A stretch of DNA of 64,000 nucleotides, from assembly GCF_000213055.1 (NCBI RefSeq), contig NZ_CM001165.1, forward strand, positions 2,005,345-2,069,344. Reading direction: 5' to 3'. The notes below the pieces were generated by a model. The model was not told the DNA's origin and did no database searches. It saw nothing but the letters and a program-made list of their open reading frames with translations. Positions within the stretch are counted from its first letter, which is position 1. Every line of letters starts with the position of its first letter. Positions 48,094 through 57,799 of the stretch are shown here, piece after piece. This DNA is from Streptomyces sp. Tu6071 (GTDB lineage Bacteria > Actinomycetota > Actinomycetes > Streptomycetales > Streptomycetaceae). The translations under genes were made by a program, and so were the position numbers.

Positions 48094-48813
48094 ATGGACA
48101 ACTCTAGCGGCGTCGGCGTACTCGACAAGGCTGCTCTCGTTCTGAGCGCCCTCGAGTCCGGTCCGGCCACTCTCGCCTCCCTGGTCGGCGCGACAGGGCT
48201 CGCCCGGCCCACGGCACACCGCCTCGCCGTGGCACTGGAGCACCACCGCATGGTGGCGCGGGACATGCAGGGCCGTTTCATCCTCGGCCCCCGCCTCTCG
48301 GAACTCGCCGCCGCGGCCGGCGAGGACCGCCTGCTCGCCACGGCGGGCCCGGTGCTCACGCACCTGCGCGATGTGACGGGCGAGAGCGCGCAGCTCTACC
48401 GCAGGCAGGGCGACACCCGCATCTGCGTCGCGGCGGCGGAACGGCTGTCCGGACTGCGGGACACGGTCCCCGTCGGTTCGACCCTGACGATGAAGGCGGG
48501 TTCCTCGGCGCAGATCCTGCTCGCCTGGGAGGAGCCGGAGCGCCTGCACCGGGGGCTCCAGGGCGCGCGTTTCACGGCGACCGCGCTCTCGGGCGTACGG
48601 CGCAGGGGCTGGGCCCAGTCGATCGGCGAGCGCGAGCCGGGCGTGGCCTCGGTCTCGGCGCCGGTACGGGGTCCTTCGAACCGCGTCGTCGCCGCCGTCT
48701 CGGTCTCCGGGCCGATCGAGCGCCTCACGCGCCACCCGGGCCGGATGCACGCCCAGGCCATCATCGACGCCGCGGCCCGCCTGAGCGAGGCCCTGCGCCG
48801 CAACGGTGGCTGA
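48094..48813 (+). CDS. ndgR: IclR-family regulator NdgR
   Basis: The 239-aa regulator of leucine and other amino-acid genes is close to S. coelicolor NdgR as I recall it. The winged HTH is at about 8-60 (VLDKAALVLSALESGPATLASLVGATGLARPTAHRLAVALEHH) and the IclR effector domain follows (RLSGLRDTVPVGSTLTMKAGSSAQILLAWEEPE, SVSAPVRGPSNRVVAAVSVSGP). ATG 48094 has no ribosome binding site; the promoter position suggests leaderless mRNA. Divergent from leuCD, its best-known targets. Confidence 0.95.
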   Translation: MDNSSGVGVLDKAALVLSALESGPATLASLVGATGLARPTAHRLAVALEHHRMVARDMQGRFILGPRLSELAAAAGEDRLLATAGPVLTHLRDVTGESAQLYRRQGDTRICVAAAERLSGLRDTVPVGSTLTMKAGSSAQILLAWEEPERLHRGLQGARFTATALSGVRRRGWAQSIGEREPGVASVSAPVRGPSNRVVAAVSVSGPIERLTRHPGRMHAQAIIDAAARLSEALRRNGG

Positions 48814-48857
48814 CGTCCCGCACCCGCACGCGCGACCCCGTACCGCACGCTCCATCC

Positions 48858-48877
48858 CCCGTACCCGCCGGTACGGG
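48858..48877 (+). terminator. Hairpin downstream of ndgR
   Basis: Perfect 8-bp stem CCCGTACC/GGTACGGG with a 4-nt loop, 45 bp after the ndgR stop codon. Confidence 0.6.
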
Positions 48878-48947
48878 CGGGACGCCGACGAAGCCGCCCC
48901 GCCCGTCCGGACAAGCGCCCGCCGCGCGCCGCTCCGCGCACACCGAA

Positions 48948-48978
48948 AAGCCCCCCATCCGTGGAGGATGGAGGGCTT
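48948..48978 (-). terminator. Rho-independent terminator of the tRNA operon
   Basis: On the minus strand a 13-bp stem with one mismatch (AAGCCCTCCATCC / GGATGGGGGGCTT) and 5-nt loop ends in TTTT, just past tRNA-Glu. This is the clearest intrinsic terminator in the window. Confidence 0.9.
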
Positions 48979-48987
48979 AGCGAGAAG

Positions 48988-49060
48988 TACCCCCGACCGG
49001 ATTCGAACCGGCGCTACTGCCGTGAGAGGGCAGCGTGCTAGGCCGCTACACAACGGGGGC
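48988..49060 (-). tRNA. tRNA-Glu (CUC)
   Basis: The 73-nt cloverleaf starts GCCCCCG, has the anticodon arm CTGCC-CTCTCAC-GGCAG (anticodon CUC), T arm GCCGG-TTCGAAT-CCGGT, and ends CGGGGGT plus discriminator A. CCA is not encoded. It is 21 bp downstream of tRNA-Gln and shares its terminator. Confidence 0.95.
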
Positions 49061-49081
49061 GCGATCACGAGAAGTGATCAG

Positions 49082-49153
49082 CTGGGCTACCAGGACTCGA
49101 ACCTAGACTAACGGAACCAGAAACCGTCGTGCTGCCAATTACACCATAGCCCA
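49082..49153 (-). tRNA. tRNA-Gln (CUG)
   Basis: The 72-nt gene starts TGGGCTA, pairing with TAGCCCA and discriminator G, with anticodon loop TTCTGGT (anticodon CUG) and T arm around GGTTCGAGTCC. CCA is not encoded. It is first in a two-tRNA operon read away from gltX. Confidence 0.93.
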
Positions 49154-49235
49154 TTGATACGCAAGCCCTGGGGCCCGGTATCCGCTTCGCGCTTTCTTTC
49201 GGGCGTTCCTCCCGTCCGGCGGCGCAGGAAGAACA

Positions 49236-49976
49236 TTACCCGAAGGTCGACGGCGCTCCAAAACGGGTATCCCCCAGCAGCACCGGCAGCTCGGCGAGCC
49301 CGCCGATGCGGTGCACGCCCTCCGGGACCTCCTCGCGCGTGTGCCGCCCCGCGCGGTCGAGCCAGACGCCGACGAGGCCGGCGTCGACCGCGCCGCGTGC
49401 GTCGATCCAGGGTTCGTCGCCCACGTACGCGATCTCGGCCGGGGCGAGACCGAGGGCGCGCGCCGCGGCGCGGAAGGCGCCGGGATCGGGCTTGGAGACG
49501 CCGAGTTCGGCGGCGCACAGCAGGGTCTCGAAGCGGTCGCCGAGGCCGAGGGTCCCGAGCTTGGGGCCCTGCACGGTGACGGAGGAGTTGGAGAGGACGC
49601 CGTGGCGGTGGCTCGCGGCGAGGGCGTCGAGGGCCGGGAGGACGTCCGCGAAGAGCGTCCAGGCGGCTTCGTAGTGCCCGAAGTACGCCTCGAACCACGC
49701 GTCGGCCTCCGCGTCGCTCAGCGGCGCCTCCAGGAAGTCCCGTACGCGGTCCCTGCGCTGTTCCAGGAAGCCGACGCCGCCCTCGGCGAAGCGCCCCCAG
49801 TGGCGCCGGGTCAGCGTCCTCCAGCGTGCGAGCGCGGCCTCCGGGCCGCCGAAGCGCTCCAGGAGGCCCTCGGCGCGCAGGTGCGCCGCGAGACCCGCGG
49901 TATCGGCGCCCGTGTAGTCGAAGAGGGTGTCGTCCACGTCCCACAGGACGGCCTTGACCGCTGTATTCGCTGCCAC
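49236..49976 (-). CDS. HAD-superfamily hydrolase
   Basis: The 246-aa protein has motif I LWDVDDTLFDYTG (DxD nucleophile), motif II GVLSNSSVT, and motifs III/IV GVSKPDPGAFRAAARALG and AYVGDEPWIDARGAVDAG. The cap is helical, so it is a small-molecule phosphatase of the haloacid dehalogenase/phosphoglycolate type; the substrate is unknown. The GTG at 49976 gives a compact N-terminus; TATCCT seven bases upstream again hints at a leaderless start. It follows gltX on the same strand. Confidence 0.92.
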   Translation of the reverse strand: MAANTAVKAVLWDVDDTLFDYTGADTAGLAAHLRAEGLLERFGGPEAALARWRTLTRRHWGRFAEGGVGFLEQRRDRVRDFLEAPLSDAEADAWFEAYFGHYEAAWTLFADVLPALDALAASHRHGVLSNSSVTVQGPKLGTLGLGDRFETLLCAAELGVSKPDPGAFRAAARALGLAPAEIAYVGDEPWIDARGAVDAGLVGVWLDRAGRHTREEVPEGVHRIGGLAELPVLLGDTRFGAPSTFG

Positions 49977-50095
49977 GCCGCCGAGGATAGGCGCGGACCT
50001 GCGGGTACGCCCGAGGGGCGGGCGCCGGGAGGTGTCCCCGGCGTCCGCCCCTCGGGACGCGTGTCCCACGCGGTGGCGTCGCCGCGCCCGCGCGC

Positions 50096-51571
50096 TCAGG
50101 CGGCGAGCCTGGCCAGCGCCGCGTCGATGCGCGCGAGCGTCTTCTCGCGGCCCAGGATCTCCAGGGACTCGAAGAGCGGGAGCCCGATGGTGCGCCCGGT
50201 GACCGCGACGCGGACCGGGGCCTGCGCCTTGCCGAGCTTGAGGCCGTGCTCGGCGCCGGCCTCCAGGACCGCCTCCTTGAGCGCCTCGGCCTTCCAGTCG
50301 GCCTCGGCGATCTTGGCGCGGGCCGTGGCCAGGAGGGCGTCCGAGCCCTCCTTCATCGCCTTGTTCCACGAGGTCTCGTCGATCGCGGGCTCGTCGAGGA
50401 AGAGGAAGTCGACGTTGGCCGTGATGTCCGAGAGGACCGTGAGACGGGTCTGCGCGAGCGGCGCGAGCGCGGCGAAGGCGGCCGGGTCGAAGTCCTCCGG
50501 CGCCCAGGGCGCGAACGGCGCCCGGAGCCAGGGCGCGCAGCGGGCGGTGAAGTCCTCGACCGAGAGCATCCGGATGTGGTCGCCGTTGATCGACTCGGCC
50601 TTCTTCAGGTCGAAGCGCGCCGGGTTAGCGTTCACGTCGCCGATCTCGAACTTCGCGACCATCTGGTCGAGCGTGAAGATGTCCTCGTCCGGTGAGAAGG
50701 ACCAGCCGAGCAGCGAGAGGTAGTTGAGCAGGCCCTCGGGGAGGAAGCCGCGCTCGCGATAGAGGTTGAGGCTCGCCTGCGGGTCGCGCTTGGAGAGCTT
50801 CTTGTTGCCCTCGCCCATGACGTAGGGGAGGTGGCCGAAGGCGGGGATCTCCTTGGCGAGGTCCAGCTCGATGAGCGCCTCGTACAGGGCGATCTGCCGG
50901 GGCGTGGAGGAGAGCAGGTCCTCGCCGCGCAGGACGTGGGTGATCTCCATCAGGGCGTCGTCGACGGGGTTGACGAGCGTGTAGAGCGGGGCGCCGTTGG
51001 CGCGGACGATGCCGTAGTCCGGGACGTTCTCCGGCGCGAAGGTCAGCTCGCCGCGCACGAGGTCCGTGAAGGTGATCGCCTTGTCCGGCATGCGGAAGCG
51101 GACGATGGGCTTGCGGCCCTCGGCCTCGTAGGCGGCGACCTGCTCGGCGCTCAGGTCGCGGCAGTGGCCGTCGTAGCCGGAGGGGCGGCCCGCGGCGCGC
51201 GCGGCCTCGCGGCGCGCGTCCAGCTCCTCGGTCGTGCAGTAGCAGCGGTAGGCGTGCCCGGACTCCTCCAGGCGGCGCGCGACGTCGCGGTAGACGTCCA
51301 TGCGCTGCGACTGGCGGTACGGGGCGTGCGGGCCGCCGACCTCGGGGCCCTCGTCCCAGTCGAGGCCGAGCCAGCGCAGGGAGTCGAGGAGCGCCTCGTA
51401 GGACTCCTCGGAGTCGCGGGCCGCGTCGGTGTCCTCGACGCGGAAGACGAGGGTGCCCTGGTGGTGCCGCGCGAAGGCCCAGTTGAACAGGGCGGTGCGG
51501 ACGAGACCGACGTGGGGGTTGCCGGTCGGGGAGGGACAGAAACGTACGCGGACGGTGCCGTCGTTAGCCAC
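50096..51571 (-). CDS. gltX: Glutamyl-tRNA synthetase GltX
   Basis: The 491-aa class I synthetase has [19 protein letters not shown] (HVGL for HIGH), [15 protein letters not shown], the zinc-region-like CYCTTEEL segment, and KLSKRD (KMSKS). In actinobacteria it is non-discriminating and also charges tRNA-Gln with Glu for GatCAB; both cognate tRNAs lie 1 kb away. GTG 51571 overlaps the FAH-hydrolase gene end by 8 bp, so translation is coupled. Confidence 0.97.
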   Translation of the reverse strand: MANDGTVRVRFCPSPTGNPHVGLVRTALFNWAFARHHQGTLVFRVEDTDAARDSEESYEALLDSLRWLGLDWDEGPEVGGPHAPYRQSQRMDVYRDVARRLEESGHAYRCYCTTEELDARREAARAAGRPSGYDGHCRDLSAEQVAAYEAEGRKPIVRFRMPDKAITFTDLVRGELTFAPENVPDYGIVRANGAPLYTLVNPVDDALMEITHVLRGEDLLSSTPRQIALYEALIELDLAKEIPAFGHLPYVMGEGNKKLSKRDPQASLNLYRERGFLPEGLLNYLSLLGWSFSPDEDIFTLDQMVAKFEIGDVNANPARFDLKKAESINGDHIRMLSVEDFTARCAPWLRAPFAPWAPEDFDPAAFAALAPLAQTRLTVLSDITANVDFLFLDEPAIDETSWNKAMKEGSDALLATARAKIAEADWKAEALKEAVLEAGAEHGLKLGKAQAPVRVAVTGRTIGLPLFESLEILGREKTLARIDAALARLAA

Positions 51572-52340
51572 GCTTGATCACCTTGTTGGTGAGAGTGCCG
51601 ATGCCTTCGATGTGGACGGCGACCTCGTCGCCGACGCTGAGCGGGCCGACCCCTGCCGGGGTGCCCGTGAGGATGACGTCGCCCGGGAGCAGGGTCATGG
51701 CCTCGGTGACGTGGACGACGAGGTCCTCGACCGAGCGCAGCATGTCGCTCGTGCGCCCGAGCTGGCGTTGCTCGCCGTTCACCGTGCACTGGAGCGTGAG
51801 GTCGGCCGGGTCGAGATCCGTCTCGATCCAGGGGCCGAGCGGGCAGGCGCCGTCGAAGCCCTTGGCGCGGGCCCACTGCTGCTCGCGGCGCTGGGCGTCG
51901 CGGGCGGTGACGTCGTTGGCACAGGTGTAGCCGAGGATCACGTCCTTGGCGCGTTCGCGGGGCACCTCGCGGCACATGCGGCCGATCACGACGGCGAGTT
52001 CCGCCTCGTACGACAGCTCCTCGGTGAAGGAGGGGTACGGGATCGGGTCGCCGGGGCCGCTCACGGAGGTGGAGGGCTTGAAGAAGGTGACCGGGTGCTC
52101 GGGGACCTCGTTGCCCATCTCCTTGGCGTGCTCCGCGTAGTTGCGGCCGACGGCCACGACCTTGCTGGGCAGCGTGGGCGGCAGCAGGCGGACCTTGTCC
52201 AGGGGGACCTTGGTGCCGGACAGCTCGAACTCGGCGAACGGGATGCCCTTGATGATGTCGAGGACGAGCCCGTCCGGGTCCTCGCCCTCGACGGCTCCGA
52301 AGGCCACATTGCCGTCGATGGAGAATCTGGCGATGCGCAC
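51564..52340 (-). CDS. Fumarylacetoacetate hydrolase (FAH) family protein
   Basis: The 258-aa protein belongs to the FAH fold: [31 protein letters not shown] (metal-binding Glu residues), [34 protein letters not shown] and [14 protein letters not shown]. It may be an oxaloacetate decarboxylase or acylpyruvate hydrolase; the substrate cannot be read from sequence. Always next to gltX in streptomycetes as I recall. The GTG at 52340 gives [11 protein letters not shown]. Confidence 0.92.
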   Translation of the reverse strand: MRIARFSIDGNVAFGAVEGEDPDGLVLDIIKGIPFAEFELSGTKVPLDKVRLLPPTLPSKVVAVGRNYAEHAKEMGNEVPEHPVTFFKPSTSVSGPGDPIPYPSFTEELSYEAELAVVIGRMCREVPRERAKDVILGYTCANDVTARDAQRREQQWARAKGFDGACPLGPWIETDLDPADLTLQCTVNGEQRQLGRTSDMLRSVEDLVVHVTEAMTLLPGDVILTGTPAGVGPLSVGDEVAVHIEGIGTLTNKVIKRG

Positions 52341-52959
52341 GGCTGGCGGGTGCCCCTCTGTTGGTCCGGGTCGTGGGTTCGGCCTGCCGTCCCGCGGGTA
52401 TGACCGCCGGTAACGGGGCACAGACGCGACACGGAGAACCGCCTCCCCAGGCTAACGCGTACGGCCCCCCTCCCCCTCCACCACAACCGGCACACGACCT
52501 CCCCATGTGATTTTGCTCACGAGTGACGCGCGAAACCGGGGCATAACGTGCTGCCGTCGCGCGGCGGGGAATCGGTCATCCGGGTACGGACTCAGGCATT
52601 CCGCCCGTCGCCTCGCGCTCACGGGTGTGGGCGGGGTGTGGGCGGCGAATGCGGATCGGACCCGTATGCCCGTAATGTTCAAGATCGTTTCGCACTCCTC
52701 GTGTTGCGCCCGGCACACGCGGTCACAGGCTTCGGCGAGGGCTCTTCGGACCTTGTTGGAGATCCCCGGCTGTGCTGGAATTCCCGGGACCGCCGCGGGA
52801 TTCGGCCGGCACGCGAGGGCGCAACGCAGCGCCGAGCGGCGGTCAAGGGGAGACGCGCCGGTCACTACGACCACCCGGGGGTTCACGGACCTCCACGACT
52901 CGACACCGTCCCGAGCGCCACCGGCGTGAGGGGCGCCTGGTCCAGAGGTTGCGACGCTA
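52341..52959. other. 619-bp divergent region upstream of cvnA (first conservon)
   Basis: No gene is convincing; a 140-codon plus-strand frame (52507-52929) has no homology I recognise and an unusual composition. The region must hold promoters for the FAH gene and the first conservon. A TGTGA-n6-TCACG sequence is at 52506-52521. The stretch 52676-52700 (gtaatgttcaagatcg) is AT-rich for this genome and a promoter candidate. Confidence 0.5.
52506..52521. promoter_or_regulatory. CRP-like site
   Basis: TGTGA, six bases, TCACG: one mismatch from the classic CRP palindrome and containing GTG-n8-CAC as in Streptomyces Crp sites. It lies between FAH gene and cvnA, about 170 bp upstream of the former. 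Confidence 0.4.
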
Positions 52960-55900
52960 GTGCAGGGACGTTTCAAGAGGGATGGCAGTGCTCCGGCCGA
53001 GCCGGAGCCGAACGGCGCCACTGACCGCGGCGCCGCTGCCCCGCACGCACCGCAGCAGGGGCTGAGCACCGCGGGCCACGAGGAGCAGGGCCCCGAGGGC
53101 GAGGCCCCGCGCGACAAGGGCGACAAGCCGGGGAAGGCCGACAAGGCGGAGAAGAAGGCGAAGACGAAGACGGGCCCGAGCGGGCCCGGCTCGCGAATAG
53201 CCCTGCGCAACTGGCGCATCTCGACCCGTCTGGTCTCGCTCCTGGTGCTCCCGGTGGCGGCGGCGACCACCCTCGGTGGCATCCGCATCAGCGACTCCCT
53301 CGACGACATCCAGCAGCTCGACAACATGAAGCTGCTCACCGACATGACGAAGCAGGCCACCGAGCTGGCCGCCGCGCTCCAGGACGAGCGCGACCAGTCG
53401 GCCGGGCCGCTCTCGCACAAGGTCAAGGCGACCGACTACTCGGTCGCGAGCTGGCGGCAGAAGACGGACCGCCAGGTCGCCACGTTCCTGCAGAACACCA
53501 AGGACATCACCGGCAACAACGAGCTGAACGGTGTCCGCAGCAACCTCGACGCGATCACCAAGCGCGTCGCCCAGCTCAAGGCGATCCGCCGCGACGCCTA
53601 CGCCGACGACGCCTCGATCACGCAGACCGTCGACGCCTACAGCCAGCTCATCGACCAGTTGCTCAGCCTCTCCCAGGAGATGGCGCAGGCGACGTCGAAC
53701 CCCGAGATGGTCCAGCGCACCCGCGCGCTCGCCGCGTTCTCCTCGGCGAAGGAGTACGCCTCGATCCAGCGCGCCGTGCTCGCCGCCGCGCTGCCCCCGA
53801 ACAAGTCGCAGTTCGGCAAGCTCTCCGAGACCGATCGCCGCTACGCCCTCAACGCCCTGAGCAACGAGGACGACGAGATCAACCAGTTCAAGGAGATCTA
53901 CGGCGCCTACGCGGGCGACCCGGAGGACCTGCTCAAGCCGATCGACCCGGACGAGCAGCCCACCATCAAGGGCGCGCGCGACTACGCCCAGGGCTCCCTG
54001 AGCACCCAGGGCGGCATGGAGCTGCGCGCCAAGCGGTCCTACAAGGACTGGACGGACTCGGCGTCCGAAGAGATCAACCAGATGAAGACCATCGAGCTGA
54101 CACTGCTCGGCCAGATGGAACAGAAGGCCCGTGAGCTGCGCCAGAGCGCCGAGCGCGACGCCATCATCAACGGTGCGCTGATCATCCTCGTCCTCGGTGT
54201 CTCGCTCGTCGGCGCCTTCGTCGTCTCGCGCTCCATGATCCGTTCGCTGCGGCGACTGCAGGACACCGCGACGAAGGTCGCCCAGGAGCGACTGCCCGAA
54301 CTCGTCGGCCAGCTCTCCGAGTCGGACCCGCAGGACGTGGACCTCTCGGTCGAGTCCGTCGGTGTCCACTCGCGCGACGAGATCGGCCGCGTGGCCACGG
54401 CCTTCGACGACGTGCACCGCGAGGCCGTCCGCCTCGCCGCCGAGCAGGCCATGCTGCGGGGCAACGTCAACGCGATGTTCACGAACCTCTCGCGCCGCAG
54501 CCAGGGCCTCATCCAGCGTCAGCTCTCGCTCATCTCCGAACTGGAGTCCCGCGAGGCCGACCCGGACCAGCTCTCCTCGCTCTTCAAGCTCGACCACCTC
54601 GCGACCCGTATGCGCCGCAACGGCGAGAACCTCCTCGTCCTCGCGGGCGAGGAGCCGGGACGCCGCTGGACGCGCCCCGTGCCGCTCGTCGACGTGCTGC
54701 GCGCCGCGGCCTCCGAGGTGGAGCAGTACGAGCGCATCGAACTCTCCGCCGTGCCCTCGACCGAAGTCGCCGGACGCGTCGTCAACGACCTCGTCCACCT
54801 CCTCGCCGAGCTGCTGGAGAACGCGACGTCGTTCTCCTCGCCGCAGACCAAGGTCAAGGTGACCGGGCACGCGCTGCCCGACGGGCGTGTGCTCGTCGAG
54901 ATCCACGACACCGGCATCGGCCTCTCGCCCGAGGACCTCGCGGCGATCAACGAGCGCCTCGCGGCGCCGCCCACCGTGGACGTCTCGGTCTCGCGCCGCA
55001 TGGGCCTCTTCGTGGTCGGCCGCCTCTCGCAGCGCCACGGCATCCGCATCCAGCTCCGCCCCTCCGACTCCGGCGGCACGACGGCGCTCGTCATGCTGCC
55101 CGTCGACGTCGCGCAGGGCGGACGCAAGGTCCCGGGCAAGCCCGGCGCGCCCACCGGCCAGGGCGGCCCCGCCGCCGCGCAGGCCGCGGCGGGTGCCGCG
55201 GCGGCCCGCCGCGCTCCCGCGGGGGCGCTCGGCGGCGGCCAGGGCGGGCCCGGTCAGGGCGGGCCCGGTCAGGGCGGGCCCGGTGGCAAGCGGCTCGGCG
55301 CCGCGCCCGAGCGCGGCCAGGTCGGCCCCGGCGGCGCCCCGCGCGCCGCGCTGCCCGCTCGCGGCAACGCCCCGCAGGCCCCGACGGGTCGCGACGCCTT
55401 CCCGCCGGTCGGCGGCGGACGGCCGCCGCAGGGCCCCGGCAACCTCTTCGGCGACACGCGGCAGGGCCCGCCCCCCGGCGGCGCCCGCCCCGTGCCCCCG
55501 CAGGACAACCGGCAGGACGCCTTCGGCGGCGGCCGGACCGCGCCGATCCCGCCGCAGCGCCGCGCTCCGCAGGGCGAGGGCCAGGACGGCCGCCCGCAGC
55601 TCCCGCCGCGCGGCGGCCCGCGCGCCGAGCTGCCCGGCGGCCCGCCGCAGCCGCAGCACCCCGCGCCCGCCGACCGGCAGCAGCCCGCGGCGCCGTGGGA
55701 GCCGCAGGCCCAGGACGCCCCGCGCGGCCACGACGAGCCGCGCGGCCCGCGCCAGAACTTCGCCGCGCCCCGCAACGACAGCGGCCCCGGCTCGACGGCG
55801 CAGTTCCCCGCGATCACTCCCGACATGCCCGCCCCCGAGGGCATCGGGCGCTACGAGGCGCAGGGCGACCCCGCCTCGACCGGCGCGTTCCCGGCCGTGG

Positions 55901-57279
55901 ACCCCGCGAACGCGCGGGGCCCGCAGGGCGGCTACGGGGCGGAGGACACCGGCTCCTGGGCACGCCCGCAGGAGGGCTACGCCCCAGGCGGCCAGGGCCA
56001 GGACGGCGGCTACCCGCCGCACCAGGACCAGCGTCAGGACCAGCACCGCGAGCAGCGCCACCCCCAGCAGGACCAGGGCCAGGGTGCCCCCGGCCGTCAG
56101 GGCCAGCAGGGCTACGGCTACGACGACGCGCGGCAGCAGGGCGGCTGGTCGCCGCAGGAGACCGGGCAGTTCCCCGCGCCGGGCGGCGCCCCGGCCCCGT
56201 ACGGGCAGGCGAACGGCTACGACAGCGGCCAGTACCCGGCGGGCTCCGACACGGGTCAGTTCCCCGCGGCCTCCCCGCAGCAGGGGCAGTACCAGGGCGA
56301 GCCGTACCAGGGAGCCTCCGGGACCGGGCAGTTCCCCGCGCCGTCGCAGCAGCCCGGCCCGTACCAGGACACCTCGCAGACCGGCCAGTACCCGGCCCCC
56401 TCGCAGACGGGCCAGTTCCCGGCCGCCTCGCAGACCGGCCAGTTCCCCGCGCCCCCGTACCCGCAGGACGGGCGCCCCGGCGCCTACGCCGAGGGGCCGA
56501 ACGCGCAGCAGCCCCGCGGCCCGCGACAGGCGGGCCCCCAGGGGCCCCAGGGCCCGCAGGCGCCGCAGGGTCAGGGCGGGTTCGCGGTCAGCGAGACCTC
56601 CTCCTTCCCGGTGAACACCGGGTACGAGCCGCCCAGGGCGCCGCGTCCCGACGGGCCGCCCGCGCGCGAACTCCCGCGCCGCGGCCCCGCCGAGAACGCG
56701 CTGCCCCCGGCCGGTCCCGGCGACGGCCGCACCCCGCTGTACGACACGCTGGAGACGAGCTGGTTCCGCGGCCCGCAGCCCGGCGGGCAGGAGCAGCCGC
56801 CGGAGCAGCCCGAGCCGCCGCACGCGGCCGAGCCGCCCCGTACCGGCGCTTCCCAGCGGTCCGCCGAGGAGACCCGTTCGCCCGCCGCCGCGCCCGAGGG
56901 CGGGGAGGAGACCGCGGGACAGGGCCCCGGCGCGCTGCCCGCGCAGGTCGGCCAGGAGACCTGGCGCGCTTCGCCCAACGACGAGTTGGTGCGGCAGGCG
57001 GAGCGGGTGCGGCAGCCCTCGGCGGGCGGCGTCACCACCTCCGGTCTCCCGCGCCGGGTGCCCCGCGCCAACCTGGTGCCGGGTACCGCTCAGCAGCAGC
57101 CGCAGCAGCAGACGGGTCCCCAGGTCTCCCGGGCGCCCGACGACGTGCGCGGCCGGCTGACCAATCTCCGCAGGGGCATCCAGCAGGGCCGCTACCAGGC
57201 CGGCAACAGTCTGCGTCCGTCCGGTGAGAACCGGCCGAACGAGGGCTACCCCCGCCCCTCTCACCAGCAGGAGCGCTAG
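52960..57279 (+). CDS. cvnA: Conservon sensor kinase-like protein CvnA (cvn copy 1)
   Basis: The 1439-aa protein has TM1 (about 91-108), an extracellular nitrate/nitrite-sensing-like domain, TM2 (about 403-424), HAMP, and a HATPase_c domain with N box ELLENA (about 616), G1 HDTGIGLSPED and G2 GLFVVGRL. The region before it, FKLDHLATRMRRNGENLLVLAG, replaces a normal His-phosphotransfer box. From about 720 to the end it is Pro/Gln/Gly-rich with GQFPA repeats, ending in the conserved PRRVPRANLV and VSRAPDDVRGRL motifs. CvnA acts with CvnB-D in a GPCR-like signalling complex. GTG start. Confidence 0.95.
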   Translation: MQGRFKRDGSAPAEPEPNGATDRGAAAPHAPQQGLSTAGHEEQGPEGEAPRDKGDKPGKADKAEKKAKTKTGPSGPGSRIALRNWRISTRLVSLLVLPVAAATTLGGIRISDSLDDIQQLDNMKLLTDMTKQATELAAALQDERDQSAGPLSHKVKATDYSVASWRQKTDRQVATFLQNTKDITGNNELNGVRSNLDAITKRVAQLKAIRRDAYADDASITQTVDAYSQLIDQLLSLSQEMAQATSNPEMVQRTRALAAFSSAKEYASIQRAVLAAALPPNKSQFGKLSETDRRYALNALSNEDDEINQFKEIYGAYAGDPEDLLKPIDPDEQPTIKGARDYAQGSLSTQGGMELRAKRSYKDWTDSASEEINQMKTIELTLLGQMEQKARELRQSAERDAIINGALIILVLGVSLVGAFVVSRSMIRSLRRLQDTATKVAQERLPELVGQLSESDPQDVDLSVESVGVHSRDEIGRVATAFDDVHREAVRLAAEQAMLRGNVNAMFTNLSRRSQGLIQRQLSLISELESREADPDQLSSLFKLDHLATRMRRNGENLLVLAGEEPGRRWTRPVPLVDVLRAAASEVEQYERIELSAVPSTEVAGRVVNDLVHLLAELLENATSFSSPQTKVKVTGHALPDGRVLVEIHDTGIGLSPEDLAAINERLAAPPTVDVSVSRRMGLFVVGRLSQRHGIRIQLRPSDSGGTTALVMLPVDVAQGGRKVPGKPGAPTGQGGPAAAQAAAGAAAARRAPAGALGGGQGGPGQGGPGQGGPGGKRLGAAPERGQVGPGGAPRAALPARGNAPQAPTGRDAFPPVGGGRPPQGPGNLFGDTRQGPPPGGARPVPPQDNRQDAFGGGRTAPIPPQRRAPQGEGQDGRPQLPPRGGPRAELPGGPPQPQHPAPADRQQPAAPWEPQAQDAPRGHDEPRGPRQNFAAPRNDSGPGSTAQFPAITPDMPAPEGIGRYEAQGDPASTGAFPAVDPANARGPQGGYGAEDTGSWARPQEGYAPGGQGQDGGYPPHQDQRQDQHREQRHPQQDQGQGAPGRQGQQGYGYDDARQQGGWSPQETGQFPAPGGAPAPYGQANGYDSGQYPAGSDTGQFPAASPQQGQYQGEPYQGASGTGQFPAPSQQPGPYQDTSQTGQYPAPSQTGQFPAASQTGQFPAPPYPQDGRPGAYAEGPNAQQPRGPRQAGPQGPQGPQAPQGQGGFAVSETSSFPVNTGYEPPRAPRPDGPPARELPRRGPAENALPPAGPGDGRTPLYDTLETSWFRGPQPGGQEQPPEQPEPPHAAEPPRTGASQRSAEETRSPAAAPEGGEETAGQGPGALPAQVGQETWRASPNDELVRQAERVRQPSAGGVTTSGLPRRVPRANLVPGTAQQQPQQQTGPQVSRAPDDVRGRLTNLRRGIQQGRYQAGNSLRPSGENRPNEGYPRPSHQQER

Positions 57280-57702
57280 TTGACCCCCATGAGCCAGGCG
57301 GCACAGAACCTGAACTGGCTGATCACCAACTTCGTGGACAACACCCCTGGGGTGTCGCACACGGTGGTGGTCTCCGCCGACGGACTCCTCCTCGCGATGT
57401 CCGAAGGCTTTCCCCGCGACCGCGCCGACCAGCTCGCGGCCGTGGCCTCCGGTCTCACCTCGCTCACCGCGGGGGCTTCCCGGATCTTCGAGGGCGGCAC
57501 CGTCAACCAGACGGTCGTGGAGATGGAGCACGGCTTCCTCTTCATCATGTCCGTCTCGGACGGCTCTTCCCTCGCCGTGCTCGCCCACCCCGAGTGCGAC
57601 ATCGGCCTCGTCGGTTACGAGATGGCCCTTCTGGTGGACCGGGCGGGGGCCGTGCTGACGCCGGACCTGCGTGCGGAACTCCAGGGCAGCCTGCTCAACT
57701 GA
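57280..57702 (+). CDS. cvnB: Roadblock/LC7 protein CvnB (copy 1)
   Basis: The 140-aa Roadblock/LC7 (MglB-like) protein reads MTPMSQAAQNLNWLITNFVDNTPGVSHTVVVSADGLLL... and contains RADQLAAVASGLTSL and GFLFIMSVSDGSSLAVLAHPECD. These proteins regulate the small GTPase CvnD. TTG at 57280, directly after the cvnA stop, has AGGAG six bases upstream; the ATG three codons later would be too far. The paralogue at 62616 has GTG at the same place. Confidence 0.95.
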   Translation: MTPMSQAAQNLNWLITNFVDNTPGVSHTVVVSADGLLLAMSEGFPRDRADQLAAVASGLTSLTAGASRIFEGGTVNQTVVEMEHGFLFIMSVSDGSSLAVLAHPECDIGLVGYEMALLVDRAGAVLTPDLRAELQGSLLN

Positions 57703-57799
57703 CGTCCGCTCAACGCCACCCCGCCCGGCCGCATTCAGCCCCCCACCGGCCACAGCCTGACGGCGCCGAGACCATCCGCTGTTCCGCCCGGAGGATTGC

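Noticed and set aside
48988..49153. tRNA pair as an integration hotspot
   Set aside because: No integrase, excisionase or partial tRNA duplicate is present around them; the flanks are core genes.
52507..52929. 140-codon ORF upstream of cvnA
   Set aside because: No recognisable motif, poor start context and unusual Arg/Ser/Thr composition; more likely regulatory region.
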